Source of the DNA: JAVBNF01 sp031551725
Lineage (GTDB): Bacteria; Bacteroidota; Bacteroidia; Bacteroidales; P3
Direction of reading: 5' to 3'
Assembly: GCA_031551725.1 (NCBI GenBank)
Contig: JAVBNF010000053.1
Coordinates: forward strand, 1-5,972
Length of the DNA: 5,972 bases
This document shows, piece after piece, positions 1-5,961 of this stretch; position 1 is the first letter of the stretch; each line of letters begins with the position of its first letter. Under the pieces are notes generated by a model, which was given only the letters and a program-made list of their open reading frames with translations, ran no database searches and was not told where the DNA came from. Both the position numbers and the translations under genes were made by a program.

Positions 1-99
1 AAAGTTTAGAAAGTTTATAAAGTTTAGAAAGTTTAGAAAGTTTAGAAAGTTTAGAAAGTTTAGAAAGTTTAGAAAGTTTAGAAAGTTTAGAAAGTTTAG
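1..99. repeat. 9-bp tandem repeat (VNTR-like), left end cut by window
   Basis: Eleven head-to-tail copies of the 9-mer AAAGTTTAG occupy 1-99. All are identical except the second (10-18), which ends in T instead of G. Two degenerate units seem to follow up to about 116 (AAGTTCAT, AGTTTATAA). The array reaches the left edge, so its full length is unknown. One forward frame has a TAG stop in every unit (GTT TAG AAA), so it is not coding in that frame, and the other frames show no start leading into a gene. It lies directly upstream of the FAD dehydrogenase gene and takes up the place where its promoter would be expected. Near-perfect copies suggest recent slippage expansion, so copy number probably differs between strains. 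Confidence 0.95.
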
Positions 100-124
100 A
101 AGTTCATAGTTTATAATTAAGGAA

Positions 125-1666
125 GTGATTAAAGAGCAAGAAATAGTTTTATCTCCACAGGAAGCACAAAATGAGCAACAGCTTGCGCAGTTGATTGCAC
201 GTAAATTCGGCGTCAAGCCTTCTGATCTTAATCATTTTCAAATCTTGAAACGTTCGTTGGATGCGCGTTCGAAAAATATTTTAATGCGTATGCGTGTTCA
301 AGTTTTTACACACGAAGATGCCGCCCCCACTCCCACTCCGCCACCGGCGTACAAGGAGGTGCACAACGCTCCACGCGTGATTATTGTCGGTACCGGTCCG
401 GCCGGATTGTTTGCCGCACTGACCTTGTTGGAGCGCGGTTTCAAACCAATTATTCTCGAAAGAGGGAAAAATATCCACGAACGGAAATTGGATTTGGCCA
501 ACTTAAACCGCAATCAAAACCTCAACCTCGAATCCAATTACTGCTTTGGCGAAGGCGGAGCTGGAACGTTTTCCGACGGAAAATTATATACACGTTCTAA
601 CAAACGTGGAAACGTGCAAGATGTGCTAAACAAATTTGTTTATCACGGTGCAAATTCAAGCATCCGCATGGATGCACATGCCCATATCGGTTCCGACAGA
701 CTGCCGGTTATTATTGAGAATATGCGCAACCGCATTTTAGATTGCGGCGGAGAAATTTTGTTTAATACCCGTGTGGATGATTTGATTGTGAAAGATCAAA
801 ATGTACTTGGCGTGATTGATCATAACGGCAATAAACACGAAGGAATTGCAACGATTTTGGCAACCGGGCATTCTGCAAAAAACATCTATGAACTTTTTCA
901 TAAAAATAATTGGGCACTGGAAAGTAAACCGTTTGCCTTGGGCGTACGTGCCGAGCATCCGCAAGTTTTAATTGACCGCATTCAGTACAAACATGCTCCG
1001 CGCCATTCTTATTTACCGGCAGCAGAGTACAGTTTGGTGACGCAAGTGGGCGACCGCGGTGTATTTTCATTTTGCATGTGTCCCGGCGGAATTATTGTTC
1101 CGGCAGCAACCGAAAACAATCAAATGGTCGTGAATGGGATGTCCAATTCCATGCGCAATTCGCCGTTTGCAAACTCGGGAATTGTAGTTACCGTTAATGA
1201 AAAAGATTATGCACCTTACGCTAAACACGGCGCTTTGGCCGGTTTGCATTTTCAATCGGATATTGAAGAAAAAATGTTCAACGCCTGCGGCTATCAGCAA
1301 ATAGCGCCTGCTCAGCGTTTGCACGATTTTGTAAATGGAAAAATGTCGCAGAGTCTTCCGAAAACAAGTTATCATCCGGGCGTTAGATCGGCACCGCTAC
1401 ACGAATTATTACCTGATTTTGTAACAAAAAGTCTTCAACGTGGTTTTATTGATTTCAATATCAAAATGCAAGGTTTTCAAACAAATGAAGCATTGCTTTT
1501 AGGTGTAGAGTCGCGCACTTCTTCGCCCGTTCGCATTCCGCGCGGTGAAGATCTTCAACATATTCAATTGAAAAATTTATATCCTTGCGGAGAAGGCGCC
1601 GGATATGCCGGCGGCATTGTTTCATCGGCACTGGACGGCATCAATGCAGCCAATGCCATTCAATAG
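125..1666 (+). CDS. FAD-dependent dehydrogenase (COG2509-type NAD(P)/FAD oxidoreductase)
   Basis: This 513-residue soluble flavoprotein has no signal peptide or membrane segment. Residues 1-60 form the small N-terminal domain typical of this family, with the conserved stretch ILKRSLDARSK (40-50). A proline-rich linker (about 67-75) leads to the Rossmann FAD-binding motif GTGPAG (89-94), with ERG (112-114) at the end of the second strand. FGEGGAGTFSDGKLYTR (141-157) is a family signature, ATG (246-248) the second FAD contact, and PCGEGAGYAGGI (487-498) the C-terminal FAD-binding segment. Length is normal for the family and all flavin motifs look intact. The substrate is unknown for the family, so no reaction should be assumed. 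The GTG at 125 is the first usable start after an in-frame TAG at 107-109. AAGGA at 119-123 is too close to it to act as a normal ribosome site, and the N-terminal domain homology supports a start here. The gene stands alone and converges on the downstream operon. Confidence 0.9.
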   Translation: MIKEQEIVLSPQEAQNEQQLAQLIARKFGVKPSDLNHFQILKRSLDARSKNILMRMRVQVFTHEDAAPTPTPPPAYKEVHNAPRVIIVGTGPAGLFAALTLLERGFKPIILERGKNIHERKLDLANLNRNQNLNLESNYCFGEGGAGTFSDGKLYTRSNKRGNVQDVLNKFVYHGANSSIRMDAHAHIGSDRLPVIIENMRNRILDCGGEILFNTRVDDLIVKDQNVLGVIDHNGNKHEGIATILATGHSAKNIYELFHKNNWALESKPFALGVRAEHPQVLIDRIQYKHAPRHSYLPAAEYSLVTQVGDRGVFSFCMCPGGIIVPAATENNQMVVNGMSNSMRNSPFANSGIVVTVNEKDYAPYAKHGALAGLHFQSDIEEKMFNACGYQQIAPAQRLHDFVNGKMSQSLPKTSYHPGVRSAPLHELLPDFVTKSLQRGFIDFNIKMQGFQTNEALLLGVESRTSSPVRIPRGEDLQHIQLKNLYPCGEGAGYAGGIVSSALDGINAANAIQ

Positions 1667-1674
1667 CTATTTAA

Positions 1675-1747
1675 CAGACAAGATTAACAGGATTAATATG
1701 TTTTATTTTGCCGAAAGGAACATCCTGTTAATCCCGTAAATCCTGTC
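1675..1747. repeat. REP-like inverted repeat between convergent genes
   Basis: The spacer between the FAD gene and the convergent operon contains a perfect 12-bp inverted repeat, GATTAACAGGAT (1682-1693) and ATCCTGTTAATC (1722-1733), with a 28-bp spacer. The flanks carry further copies of the same short word: GACAAGATT on the left and AAATCCTGTC on the right (1738-1747). From memory, ATCCTGTTAATCCTGT-type sequences are common dispersed intergenic repeats in Bacteroidota and other environmental genomes. Neither strand has a T-tract right after the stem, so this is not a classical rho-independent terminator. A transcript-end or mRNA-stabilising hairpin remains possible for both genes. Confidence 0.75.
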
Positions 1748-1761
1748 AAAAATTATATCAT

Positions 1762-2220
1762 CTACATGTAATTTAGTTGTTCCCAATCGGGAATTTCTTC
1801 CAAGAAATTGTAAGATTGTTCTGCGAAATTGATTTTGCAACAGCAAGTATAAGAACCATTTGTAACGATTAAATAATCCACTTGAAGTGAAAGATTATAA
1901 CGTGCAATCTGATCAAATACATCTTGCGTGATTTTTACCGAAGGGGCTTTACATTCGACAATCAACACCGCTTTCGCAGAACGGTTGTAAACAACAATAT
2001 CGGTGCGCTTAACAGTGCGCATCACTTTCAAACCGCGCTCCACACTGATGTTTCCGGCAGGGATATGTTTTTCAGACATTAAAAAATGAATGCATTCCTG
2101 GCGAACCAATTCTTCTTCCGTTAGGGCCACATATTTGCGGCGGATTTGATCAAAGATTTCCTTTTTCCCGTTAGCGCCGGTACGAGTTTTCGGGCGATAT
2201 GCAGGTATTTGCGGAAGCAT
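1762..2220 (-). CDS. Stand-alone PD-(D/E)xK nuclease-like protein (HsdR N-terminal domain family)
   Basis: This 152-residue protein resembles the N-terminal nuclease domain of type I restriction R subunits (HSDR_N_2-like), without the helicase/translocase part of a real HsdR. The core reads RTDIVVY (72-78) then LIVECKAP (86-93), giving candidate catalytic residues D74, E89 and K91. QIARY (104-108) matches the QxxxY motif seen after the catalytic lysine in this nuclease group. An upstream helix has RQECIHFL (40-47), with E42 in the place of the usual first acidic residue. The catalytic set looks complete, so nuclease activity is possible, but the cellular role is not known to me. The ATG at 2220 begins one base after the dapA stop, so translation is probably coupled and the gene is the last in the operon. 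No methylase, specificity subunit or motor gene is nearby, which argues against a restriction system. Small proteins of this kind are widespread in Bacteroidota genomes. Confidence 0.8.
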   Translation of the reverse strand: MLPQIPAYRPKTRTGANGKKEIFDQIRRKYVALTEEELVRQECIHFLMSEKHIPAGNISVERGLKVMRTVKRTDIVVYNRSAKAVLIVECKAPSVKITQDVFDQIARYNLSLQVDYLIVTNGSYTCCCKINFAEQSYNFLEEIPDWEQLNYM

Positions 2221-2221
2221 T

Positions 2222-3109
2222 TTATTTAAGAATCTGATCGACGCTTGATGCGATTTGAGAATTCATTTTTGAAGAAACCTTCGTAAGCGGTAAGCGAAGT
2301 GTATTCTGGCAAATATCCATATGTTCCAACACAGCTTTGATTCCGGCAGGACTTCCTTCTTTGAAAATCAATTGTACCAGTTCTTGTAATTGATAGTGGA
2401 TTTTACGAGCTTCTTTCAGATTTCCCGATAATCCGGCTTTTACAAGTTTAGACATTTCTGCAGGGAAAGCATTGCCAATCACAGAAATAACGCCGGAACC
2501 ACCCATTGCCAAAATAGGCAGGGTCATTAGATCATCACCGGAAATCAAATGGAATTTCTCCGGTTTGTGGCGAAGTATTTCCATGCATTGTGTGAGGTTT
2601 CCCGATGCTTCTTTTACAGCGACAATATTACCAATTTCGGCCAAACGCAAAACAGTTTCGGCTTCCATGTTGCAAGATGTACGTCCTGGAACATTGTAAA
2701 TAATCAACGGCAAAGACGAACATTCGGCAACGCGTTGAAAATGGCGAAAGATACCTTCTTGACTCGGTTTGTTGTAAAACGGAACCACCGACAAAATACC
2801 GGAAGCCCGTTCGAGCGGAGCGGCAGCCATTTTCTCAATAACAGCTTGTGTACTATAACCTCCTATTCCGACAACAACCGGAATTCGTTTATCAACAACA
2901 TCTAAAATCGTTTCCAACACAGCATGCGCTTCTTGCACGGAAAGTGTGGGCGCTTCGCTGGTAGTTCCTAAAGCGACCAGATAATCGACGCCGTTTGCAA
3001 TTTGATTTTCAACGAGCTCGCTCAATGCATTAAAATCTACTTGTCCGCTTTTGCGGAAGGGCGTAACAAGTGCAACGCCGGCACCTACGAAATTTGGTTT
3101 TGCTGCCAT
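2222..3109 (-). CDS. dapA: 4-hydroxy-tetrahydrodipicolinate synthase
   Basis: This cytoplasmic TIM-barrel enzyme of the class I aldolase family condenses pyruvate with aspartate semialdehyde, the first committed step toward diaminopimelate and lysine. The protein has 295 residues, the usual length. The Schiff-base lysine is K166 in AVKEASGNL. Y138 and R143 lie in YNVPGRT, GTT (48-50) supplies the pyruvate-binding threonines, and Y112 in FYNKPSQEG is the tyrosine that completes the proton relay across the dimer. ISGDD (189-193) and GGSGVISV (203-210) are further family motifs. All expected catalytic residues are present. Residue 51 is serine where many enzymes have glycine (GTTGE), a position that varies within the family. 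The gene starts 6 bp after the upstream gene's stop and ends one base before the downstream start, so it is the middle gene of a compact operon. No lysine riboswitch is visible in the short leader of the operon. Confidence 0.96.
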   Translation of the reverse strand: MAAKPNFVGAGVALVTPFRKSGQVDFNALSELVENQIANGVDYLVALGTTSEAPTLSVQEAHAVLETILDVVDKRIPVVVGIGGYSTQAVIEKMAAAPLERASGILSVVPFYNKPSQEGIFRHFQRVAECSSLPLIIYNVPGRTSCNMEAETVLRLAEIGNIVAVKEASGNLTQCMEILRHKPEKFHLISGDDLMTLPILAMGGSGVISVIGNAFPAEMSKLVKAGLSGNLKEARKIHYQLQELVQLIFKEGSPAGIKAVLEHMDICQNTLRLPLTKVSSKMNSQIASSVDQILK

Positions 3110-3115
3110 ATTTTT

Positions 3116-3670
3116 TTATTTGGAAACGCTGTTGAAATTATTCAGATAATGCAAGACATCCTTGATGTGTTCATCCAACGATACCTTTTCATTTGTGGAA
3201 ACAATTAAATCAAAAATATTATAATTGTTAAAATTTGAATGCCCGATTTTAAATTTTGCCCGCGAACGTGTGGAAACGTATACATTTTGATAATGATCAA
3301 CCACACTCAAATCAAACAAGATATCGAACTTTTGATTCACAAAAATATCCACAAAATGGTTATGAGGTACATTATCGAACCCTAAATCTGTTTTTGAGAA
3401 CATTCCGAAATGCGGATTCTCCCAAATATAAGCAGGTTTGACTTTATCAGGGCAATAAGCAAGAACAACAACGGAAATATTCCGTCCTGTCAACTCATCT
3501 ACCAGTGCTTTTACAGAATTATATTGAGCTTCGTTTTCTTGAAAGTAGTATATGCCGACATTCTTGGCTTTATCCAAGCCCACCATAGCACGCTCACGTT
3601 TTGAGTGGCGAACCAGGGCTTTAATCTTCCGGTTCCATAAGCGCACACGTATGTTGTCTAAAAATGGCAT
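3116..3670 (-). CDS. Conserved hypothetical protein, DUF6913-like
   Basis: This 184-residue protein has no signal peptide or membrane helix. It begins with a basic amphipathic stretch (IRVRLWNRKIKALVRHSKRER, about 7-27), followed by a predicted alternating strand/helix fold. KNVGIYYF (36-43), ISVVVLAY (65-72) and FDILFDLS (115-122) look like core strands, and RAKFKIG (137-143) is a conserved-looking turn. From memory this matches the DUF6913 family of Bacteroidota, often found next to dapA, but I cannot confirm the assignment without a profile search. No catalytic motif is recognisable. It is the first gene of the operon, 6 bp ahead of dapA, and its ATG lies 23 bases after a good -7 promoter element, so its start is well supported. 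Constant linkage to dapA would hint at a cell-wall or lysine-related role, but that is inference only. Confidence 0.8.
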   Translation of the reverse strand: MPFLDNIRVRLWNRKIKALVRHSKRERAMVGLDKAKNVGIYYFQENEAQYNSVKALVDELTGRNISVVVLAYCPDKVKPAYIWENPHFGMFSKTDLGFDNVPHNHFVDIFVNQKFDILFDLSVVDHYQNVYVSTRSRAKFKIGHSNFNNYNIFDLIVSTNEKVSLDEHIKDVLHYLNNFNSVSK

Positions 3671-3693
3671 AAGGTTGGACGTTGTCTAATGTG

Positions 3694-3701
3694 CAAAGAT
3701 A
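3694..3701 (-). promoter_or_regulatory. Bacteroidota-type -7 promoter element of the dapA operon
   Basis: Read on the minus strand, this is TATCTTTG, an exact match to the Bacteroidota -7 consensus TAnnTTTG. Transcription would start a few bases downstream and leave a leader of roughly 20 nt before the ATG at 3670. The leader has no Shine-Dalgarno sequence, normal for this phylum. No TTG-type -33 element is present 19-21 bp upstream; that space is filled by an AT-rich 7-mer repeat. Confidence 0.7.
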
Positions 3702-3705
3702 CGAA

Positions 3706-3733
3706 TTAATTGTTAATTGTTAATTATTAATTG
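3706..3733. repeat. Four tandem TTAATTG 7-mers upstream of the promoter
   Basis: Four adjacent 7-mers (TTAATTG, TTAATTG, TTAATTA, TTAATTG) lie just upstream of the -7 element and cover the -33 position. This AT-rich tract could act like an UP element or bend the DNA. It could equally be neutral intergenic sequence, since similar TTAATTG runs are, from memory, frequent in Bacteroidota spacers. Confidence 0.75.
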
Positions 3734-3779
3734 TAAATGGGGAGGCAATTTTTATATAAAATTTTGATTTTGTGTGAAT

Positions 3780-3809
3780 AAAAAATTGCCGTTGATTCAA
3801 ACCAACGGC
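3780..3809 (-). terminator. Rho-independent terminator of the FISUMP gene
   Basis: On the minus strand a 7-bp GC-rich stem (GCCGTTG, 3809-3803, pairing with CAACGGC, 3794-3788) closes an 8-nt loop. After two A residues comes a run of six T (3785-3780). This is the classical form and orientation for ending the transcript of the 3956-5938 gene, about 150 bases beyond its stop codon. It also shields the dapA operon promoter from read-through. Confidence 0.8.
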
Positions 3810-3814
3810 GATGG

Positions 3815-3844
3815 TGTAGAGACGCAATGCATTGCGTCTCTACA
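3815..3844. repeat. Perfect 30-bp palindrome, dispersed-repeat type
   Basis: Every base pairs with its mirror around the centre between 3829 and 3830. The left half is TGTAGAGACGCAATG and the right half its exact reverse complement, with no loop. From memory, GTAGAGACGC...GCGTCTCTAC palindromes are high-copy intergenic repeats in several phyla, including Bacteroidota and Cyanobacteria. It lies in the 3' untranslated region of the FISUMP gene, 5 bp from the terminator stem. It has no T-tract of its own. Confidence 0.85.
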
Positions 3845-3846
3845 AG

Positions 3847-3915
3847 AAGGACAAACGTTTCCAACAAACTCAGCTACAGCGCGTGCAGCCTACGAAACGA
3901 CCACCGCTTGTCCTT
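3847..3915. repeat. Nested inverted repeats in the 3' untranslated region
   Basis: Three helices can be drawn inside one another: AAGGACAA (3847-3854) with TTGTCCTT (3908-3915), CGTTTC (3856-3861) with GAAACG (3894-3899), and GCTACA (3873-3878) with TGCAGC (3884-3889, one mismatch, 5-nt loop). The interior loops are asymmetric. On the minus strand this lies in the message tail between the FISUMP stop codon and its terminator. Its folding was worked out by eye and no known RNA family is recognised. It may be a folded 3' tail, a decayed repeat or chance. Confidence 0.4.
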
Positions 3916-3931
3916 GAATTTGGATGACAGG

Positions 3932-3953
3932 ATGGCCACGCTTCGCTCGCCAT
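3932..3953. repeat. Imperfect palindrome next to the FISUMP stop codon
   Basis: ATGGCCACGCTTCGCTCGCCAT has outer arms ATGGC and GCCAT that pair perfectly, with an imperfect inner stem. It resembles, from memory, the widespread dispersed repeat ATTGCCACGCTTCGCTCGCAAT with the outer pair of bases changed on both sides, which keeps the stem. It begins two bases beyond the stop codon of the FISUMP gene and lies wholly outside the coding frame. Confidence 0.6.
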
Positions 3954-3955
3954 GA

Positions 3956-5938
3956 CTAATCCCTGAGGCAGCGCACCGAGAAGCCGTACGAACGATGGTT
4001 CGGGTAACGGTGCACGGAAGCGTAACCAAAGTAGAAGTCCCGATTCCACGCACTCCAAGAGTCATAACCTGATGCACTCCAGAAGTTGGCGTACGCCCCA
4101 CGATTGTAGAAGCGCGTGCCATCGGAATGACGATAGCCGGCCGGAAGCACGGAAAAGCCATATTGATCGGTACGGGTAACTGAATAATTGCTGCCGGAAG
4201 TATGCATTAATCGTATACCGGCGTCAATACCCAACCAATATGCAGAACCGGATGAACCTGTATTATGGTTACGCTTACCTACTCCGGTATAACCTGTATT
4301 TAATGATTCTGAAAGGGTATTGCCATTAGTGGTTTCTACGGCATTTAACATGAGGCCCCATTCGTTATCGGTGGGGACATGCCAACCACTGGGGCAGATA
4401 CCACGACCGCCAACCTGTGAATTACCGGTAGTCATATTATAATTTGCAGGAAAAGTACCGCCGATAGTTCCGTTGGCACTGTTGCCGTCGCGCCACATCG
4501 CTGCATCCCAAGTATAGAGGGCGCCGTATTTTTCACAATCGGCAAGCGTCCGCACATCAGATGTACCCTTATCGTCTATACCCGGACACCAAAAGGAAAG
4601 GTTACCCTGACCGCCGCCGATAGTAGTAGTGGGAGAATTGGATGTTGCACGAAAAGTCATACCCGTTTGGTAATTGAGATTTTCGGCCATCCATTCTCTC
4701 ATGGTACCACTGTTGTCCATGGGAAGCATCGTCGTTTTGTAAACCTTGCCGTCGCGAGGATCAATCATGGTTGAACCAGTGTACTCTTTGAAGGTAATAA
4801 AAAGTTCTTGATTGATATTGCAGTAATTAGGATTAGAAGCAACGATATTAAACTTAACCGTTTGACCATCGTTGGCGGAAGAAAGACCTTTGAAAAGAAG
4901 CTCGATCAGAATATCAGTACCCATAATACGCGGCTGGGAAAAAGACTGAACATCGACAGTGACGCCGCTTGGAAGCGAAGAGGAAACAGGCGTAACCGTA
5001 TAAGACCACGTACCTGTAGCTGTGGGCAGAGCGAAAACAGTATAATAAAACACCGAACTCCGAACAACAAAAACCGTATCGAAAGCCTGGTCTAAGGTTT
5101 TTGAACCATTTTTAGAAACCAAAAACGGAACGCGAAACCCTTCGTCGCAACCACCCTCCACACAGCGCACGGACAAAGCGTCCGCGCGATTTTGTGTAGA
5201 AGAGCCGGTTGATGAATTGGAGCTGTTTGTAAATATTTTTGAACTTGCTTGAGTTCCGTTGGTATTGGGGGTGCTTGTCCAGAAAAGAGCCTGCGTACCG
5301 TTGCCCGAATAGGCACCAGCAGTGGTACGCAAGCCCGCAGCCAAAGCAGAGAACCCGAATGAATTTATATTTTGTAAAGCAGCATTTGTCCAAAGTTTTT
5401 TCCATGCTTGATTATTTGCAAATGTGCCTCGAACAGTGTCTTTCAGCAAACGCCCGGCATCCGTCGTTCCTCCGATTTTTGTGAAAAGCAAATTCCACTC
5501 ATTATCCGTGGGCAAATGCCAGCCTGCAGGACAAATACCTTGCTCGCCAAGAGTTGTATTTACGGCCGTATTGGCAGAATTTGCATACGCCACCCAAATC
5601 GGATAAAGTGCACCCCAGTATTCGCAAGCCAAGGGATCGGCTTGGTTTACAGAGGTATTCAATGGCCCGGGACCGGGGCAATAATACAGATTTTTAGAAG
5701 CCACAAAGGTATTTGTACTTGAAGCAGGAATATTGGAAAAAATCGGATTATTTAATCCATTGCGGTAGCGCAGATTTTCCGCCATCCAGCGTTTGCCGTC
5801 GGGCATAATCACGGTTTTGTAGGTTTCGCCATCGCGCGGATCGGTGAAATCGGGGGCGGCGGTTTGGGCGAAAATCGGCAGAAATGCAAAAATGCAGAAT
5901 TGCAGAAAAATGATAAATGGGATGACCCGTAGGGGCAC
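3956..5938 (-). CDS. Secreted protein with two FISUMP domains
   Basis: This 660-residue protein of unknown function is predicted to be exported. Residues 1-24 look like a Sec signal peptide: arginine, a hydrophobic run to about 23, then probable cleavage at FA|Q. There is no lipobox. Domain 1 (about 33-260) opens with DPRDGETYKTV, then MPDGKRWMAENLRY, GICPAGWHLPTDNEW (134-148), and closes with LSVRCV. A beta-rich linker (about 265-388) may be Ig-like. Domain 2 (about 392-658) repeats the order: DPRDGKVYKTT, REWMAENLNY, GICPSGWHVPTDNEW (513-527), FSVLPAGYR and terminal GFSVRCLRD. Four cysteines recur at equivalent places (87, 105, 136, 259 and 451, 468, 515, 657), suggesting disulfides. No type IX sorting tail is seen, since the protein ends with the domain. 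The GTG start at 5938 is the only standard start before the hydrophobic run, but it lies inside a repeat. The frame is open to the window edge, so the real start may be upstream. It is a single-gene unit with its own terminator. Confidence 0.85.
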   Translation of the reverse strand: MPLRVIPFIIFLQFCIFAFLPIFAQTAAPDFTDPRDGETYKTVIMPDGKRWMAENLRYRNGLNNPIFSNIPASSTNTFVASKNLYYCPGPGPLNTSVNQADPLACEYWGALYPIWVAYANSANTAVNTTLGEQGICPAGWHLPTDNEWNLLFTKIGGTTDAGRLLKDTVRGTFANNQAWKKLWTNAALQNINSFGFSALAAGLRTTAGAYSGNGTQALFWTSTPNTNGTQASSKIFTNSSNSSTGSSTQNRADALSVRCVEGGCDEGFRVPFLVSKNGSKTLDQAFDTVFVVRSSVFYYTVFALPTATGTWSYTVTPVSSSLPSGVTVDVQSFSQPRIMGTDILIELLFKGLSSANDGQTVKFNIVASNPNYCNINQELFITFKEYTGSTMIDPRDGKVYKTTMLPMDNSGTMREWMAENLNYQTGMTFRATSNSPTTTIGGGQGNLSFWCPGIDDKGTSDVRTLADCEKYGALYTWDAAMWRDGNSANGTIGGTFPANYNMTTGNSQVGGRGICPSGWHVPTDNEWGLMLNAVETTNGNTLSESLNTGYTGVGKRNHNTGSSGSAYWLGIDAGIRLMHTSGSNYSVTRTDQYGFSVLPAGYRHSDGTRFYNRGAYANFWSASGYDSWSAWNRDFYFGYASVHRYPNHRSYGFSVRCLRD

Positions 5939-5955
5939 CCCTTGCGGGTGCCCTT
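5931..5955. repeat. Dispersed-type hairpin repeat overlapping the FISUMP start
   Basis: GGGCACCC (5933-5940) and GGGTGCCC (5946-5953) pair perfectly around a 5-nt loop (CTTGC), and an outer A-T pair extends the stem after a G-T wobble. From memory, GTAGGGGCACCCC-type sequences are frequent dispersed intergenic repeats in environmental bacteria. The apparent GTG start of the 660-residue gene (5938-5936, minus) lies in one arm, so residues 1-3 of that protein would be encoded by the repeat. Confidence 0.7.
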
Positions 5956-5961
5956 TTGATG

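Noticed and set aside
1..99. CRISPR array
   Set aside because: The 9-bp units are directly adjacent with no unique spacers, and no cas gene is present.
737..1375. Several antisense open frames (75 to 102 codons) within the FAD dehydrogenase gene
   Set aside because: They lie opposite a gene with a full set of family motifs, and their translations show no domain or plausible start context.
2472..2905. Plus-strand open frames opposite dapA
   Set aside because: dapA is certain on the other strand, and these are antisense shadows with no supporting features.
1762..3670. Type I restriction-modification or other defence system
   Set aside because: Only an HsdR-N-like nuclease domain is present, with no methylase, specificity or motor subunit. 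The neighbours are dapA and a conserved hypothetical gene in a housekeeping-style operon.
3671..3693. Lysine riboswitch ahead of the dapA operon
   Set aside because: The leader between the promoter and the ATG is only about 20 bases, far too short for a lysine riboswitch.
3815..3844. Terminator
   Set aside because: The palindrome is perfect but has no loop and no T-tract on either strand, while a proper terminator lies just beyond it.
3870..4161. Open frames of 62 and 95 codons on the minus strand overlapping the end of the FISUMP gene
   Set aside because: They overlap the well-supported FISUMP domain 2 frame, have arginine- and serine-rich sequence typical of out-of-frame translation, and show no recognisable domain.
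3956..5938. Type IX secretion sorting domain or lipoprotein anchor on the FISUMP protein
   Set aside because: The protein ends directly with the closing motif of domain 2, and the signal peptide has no lipobox cysteine. The single cysteine at residue 15 lies within the hydrophobic run.
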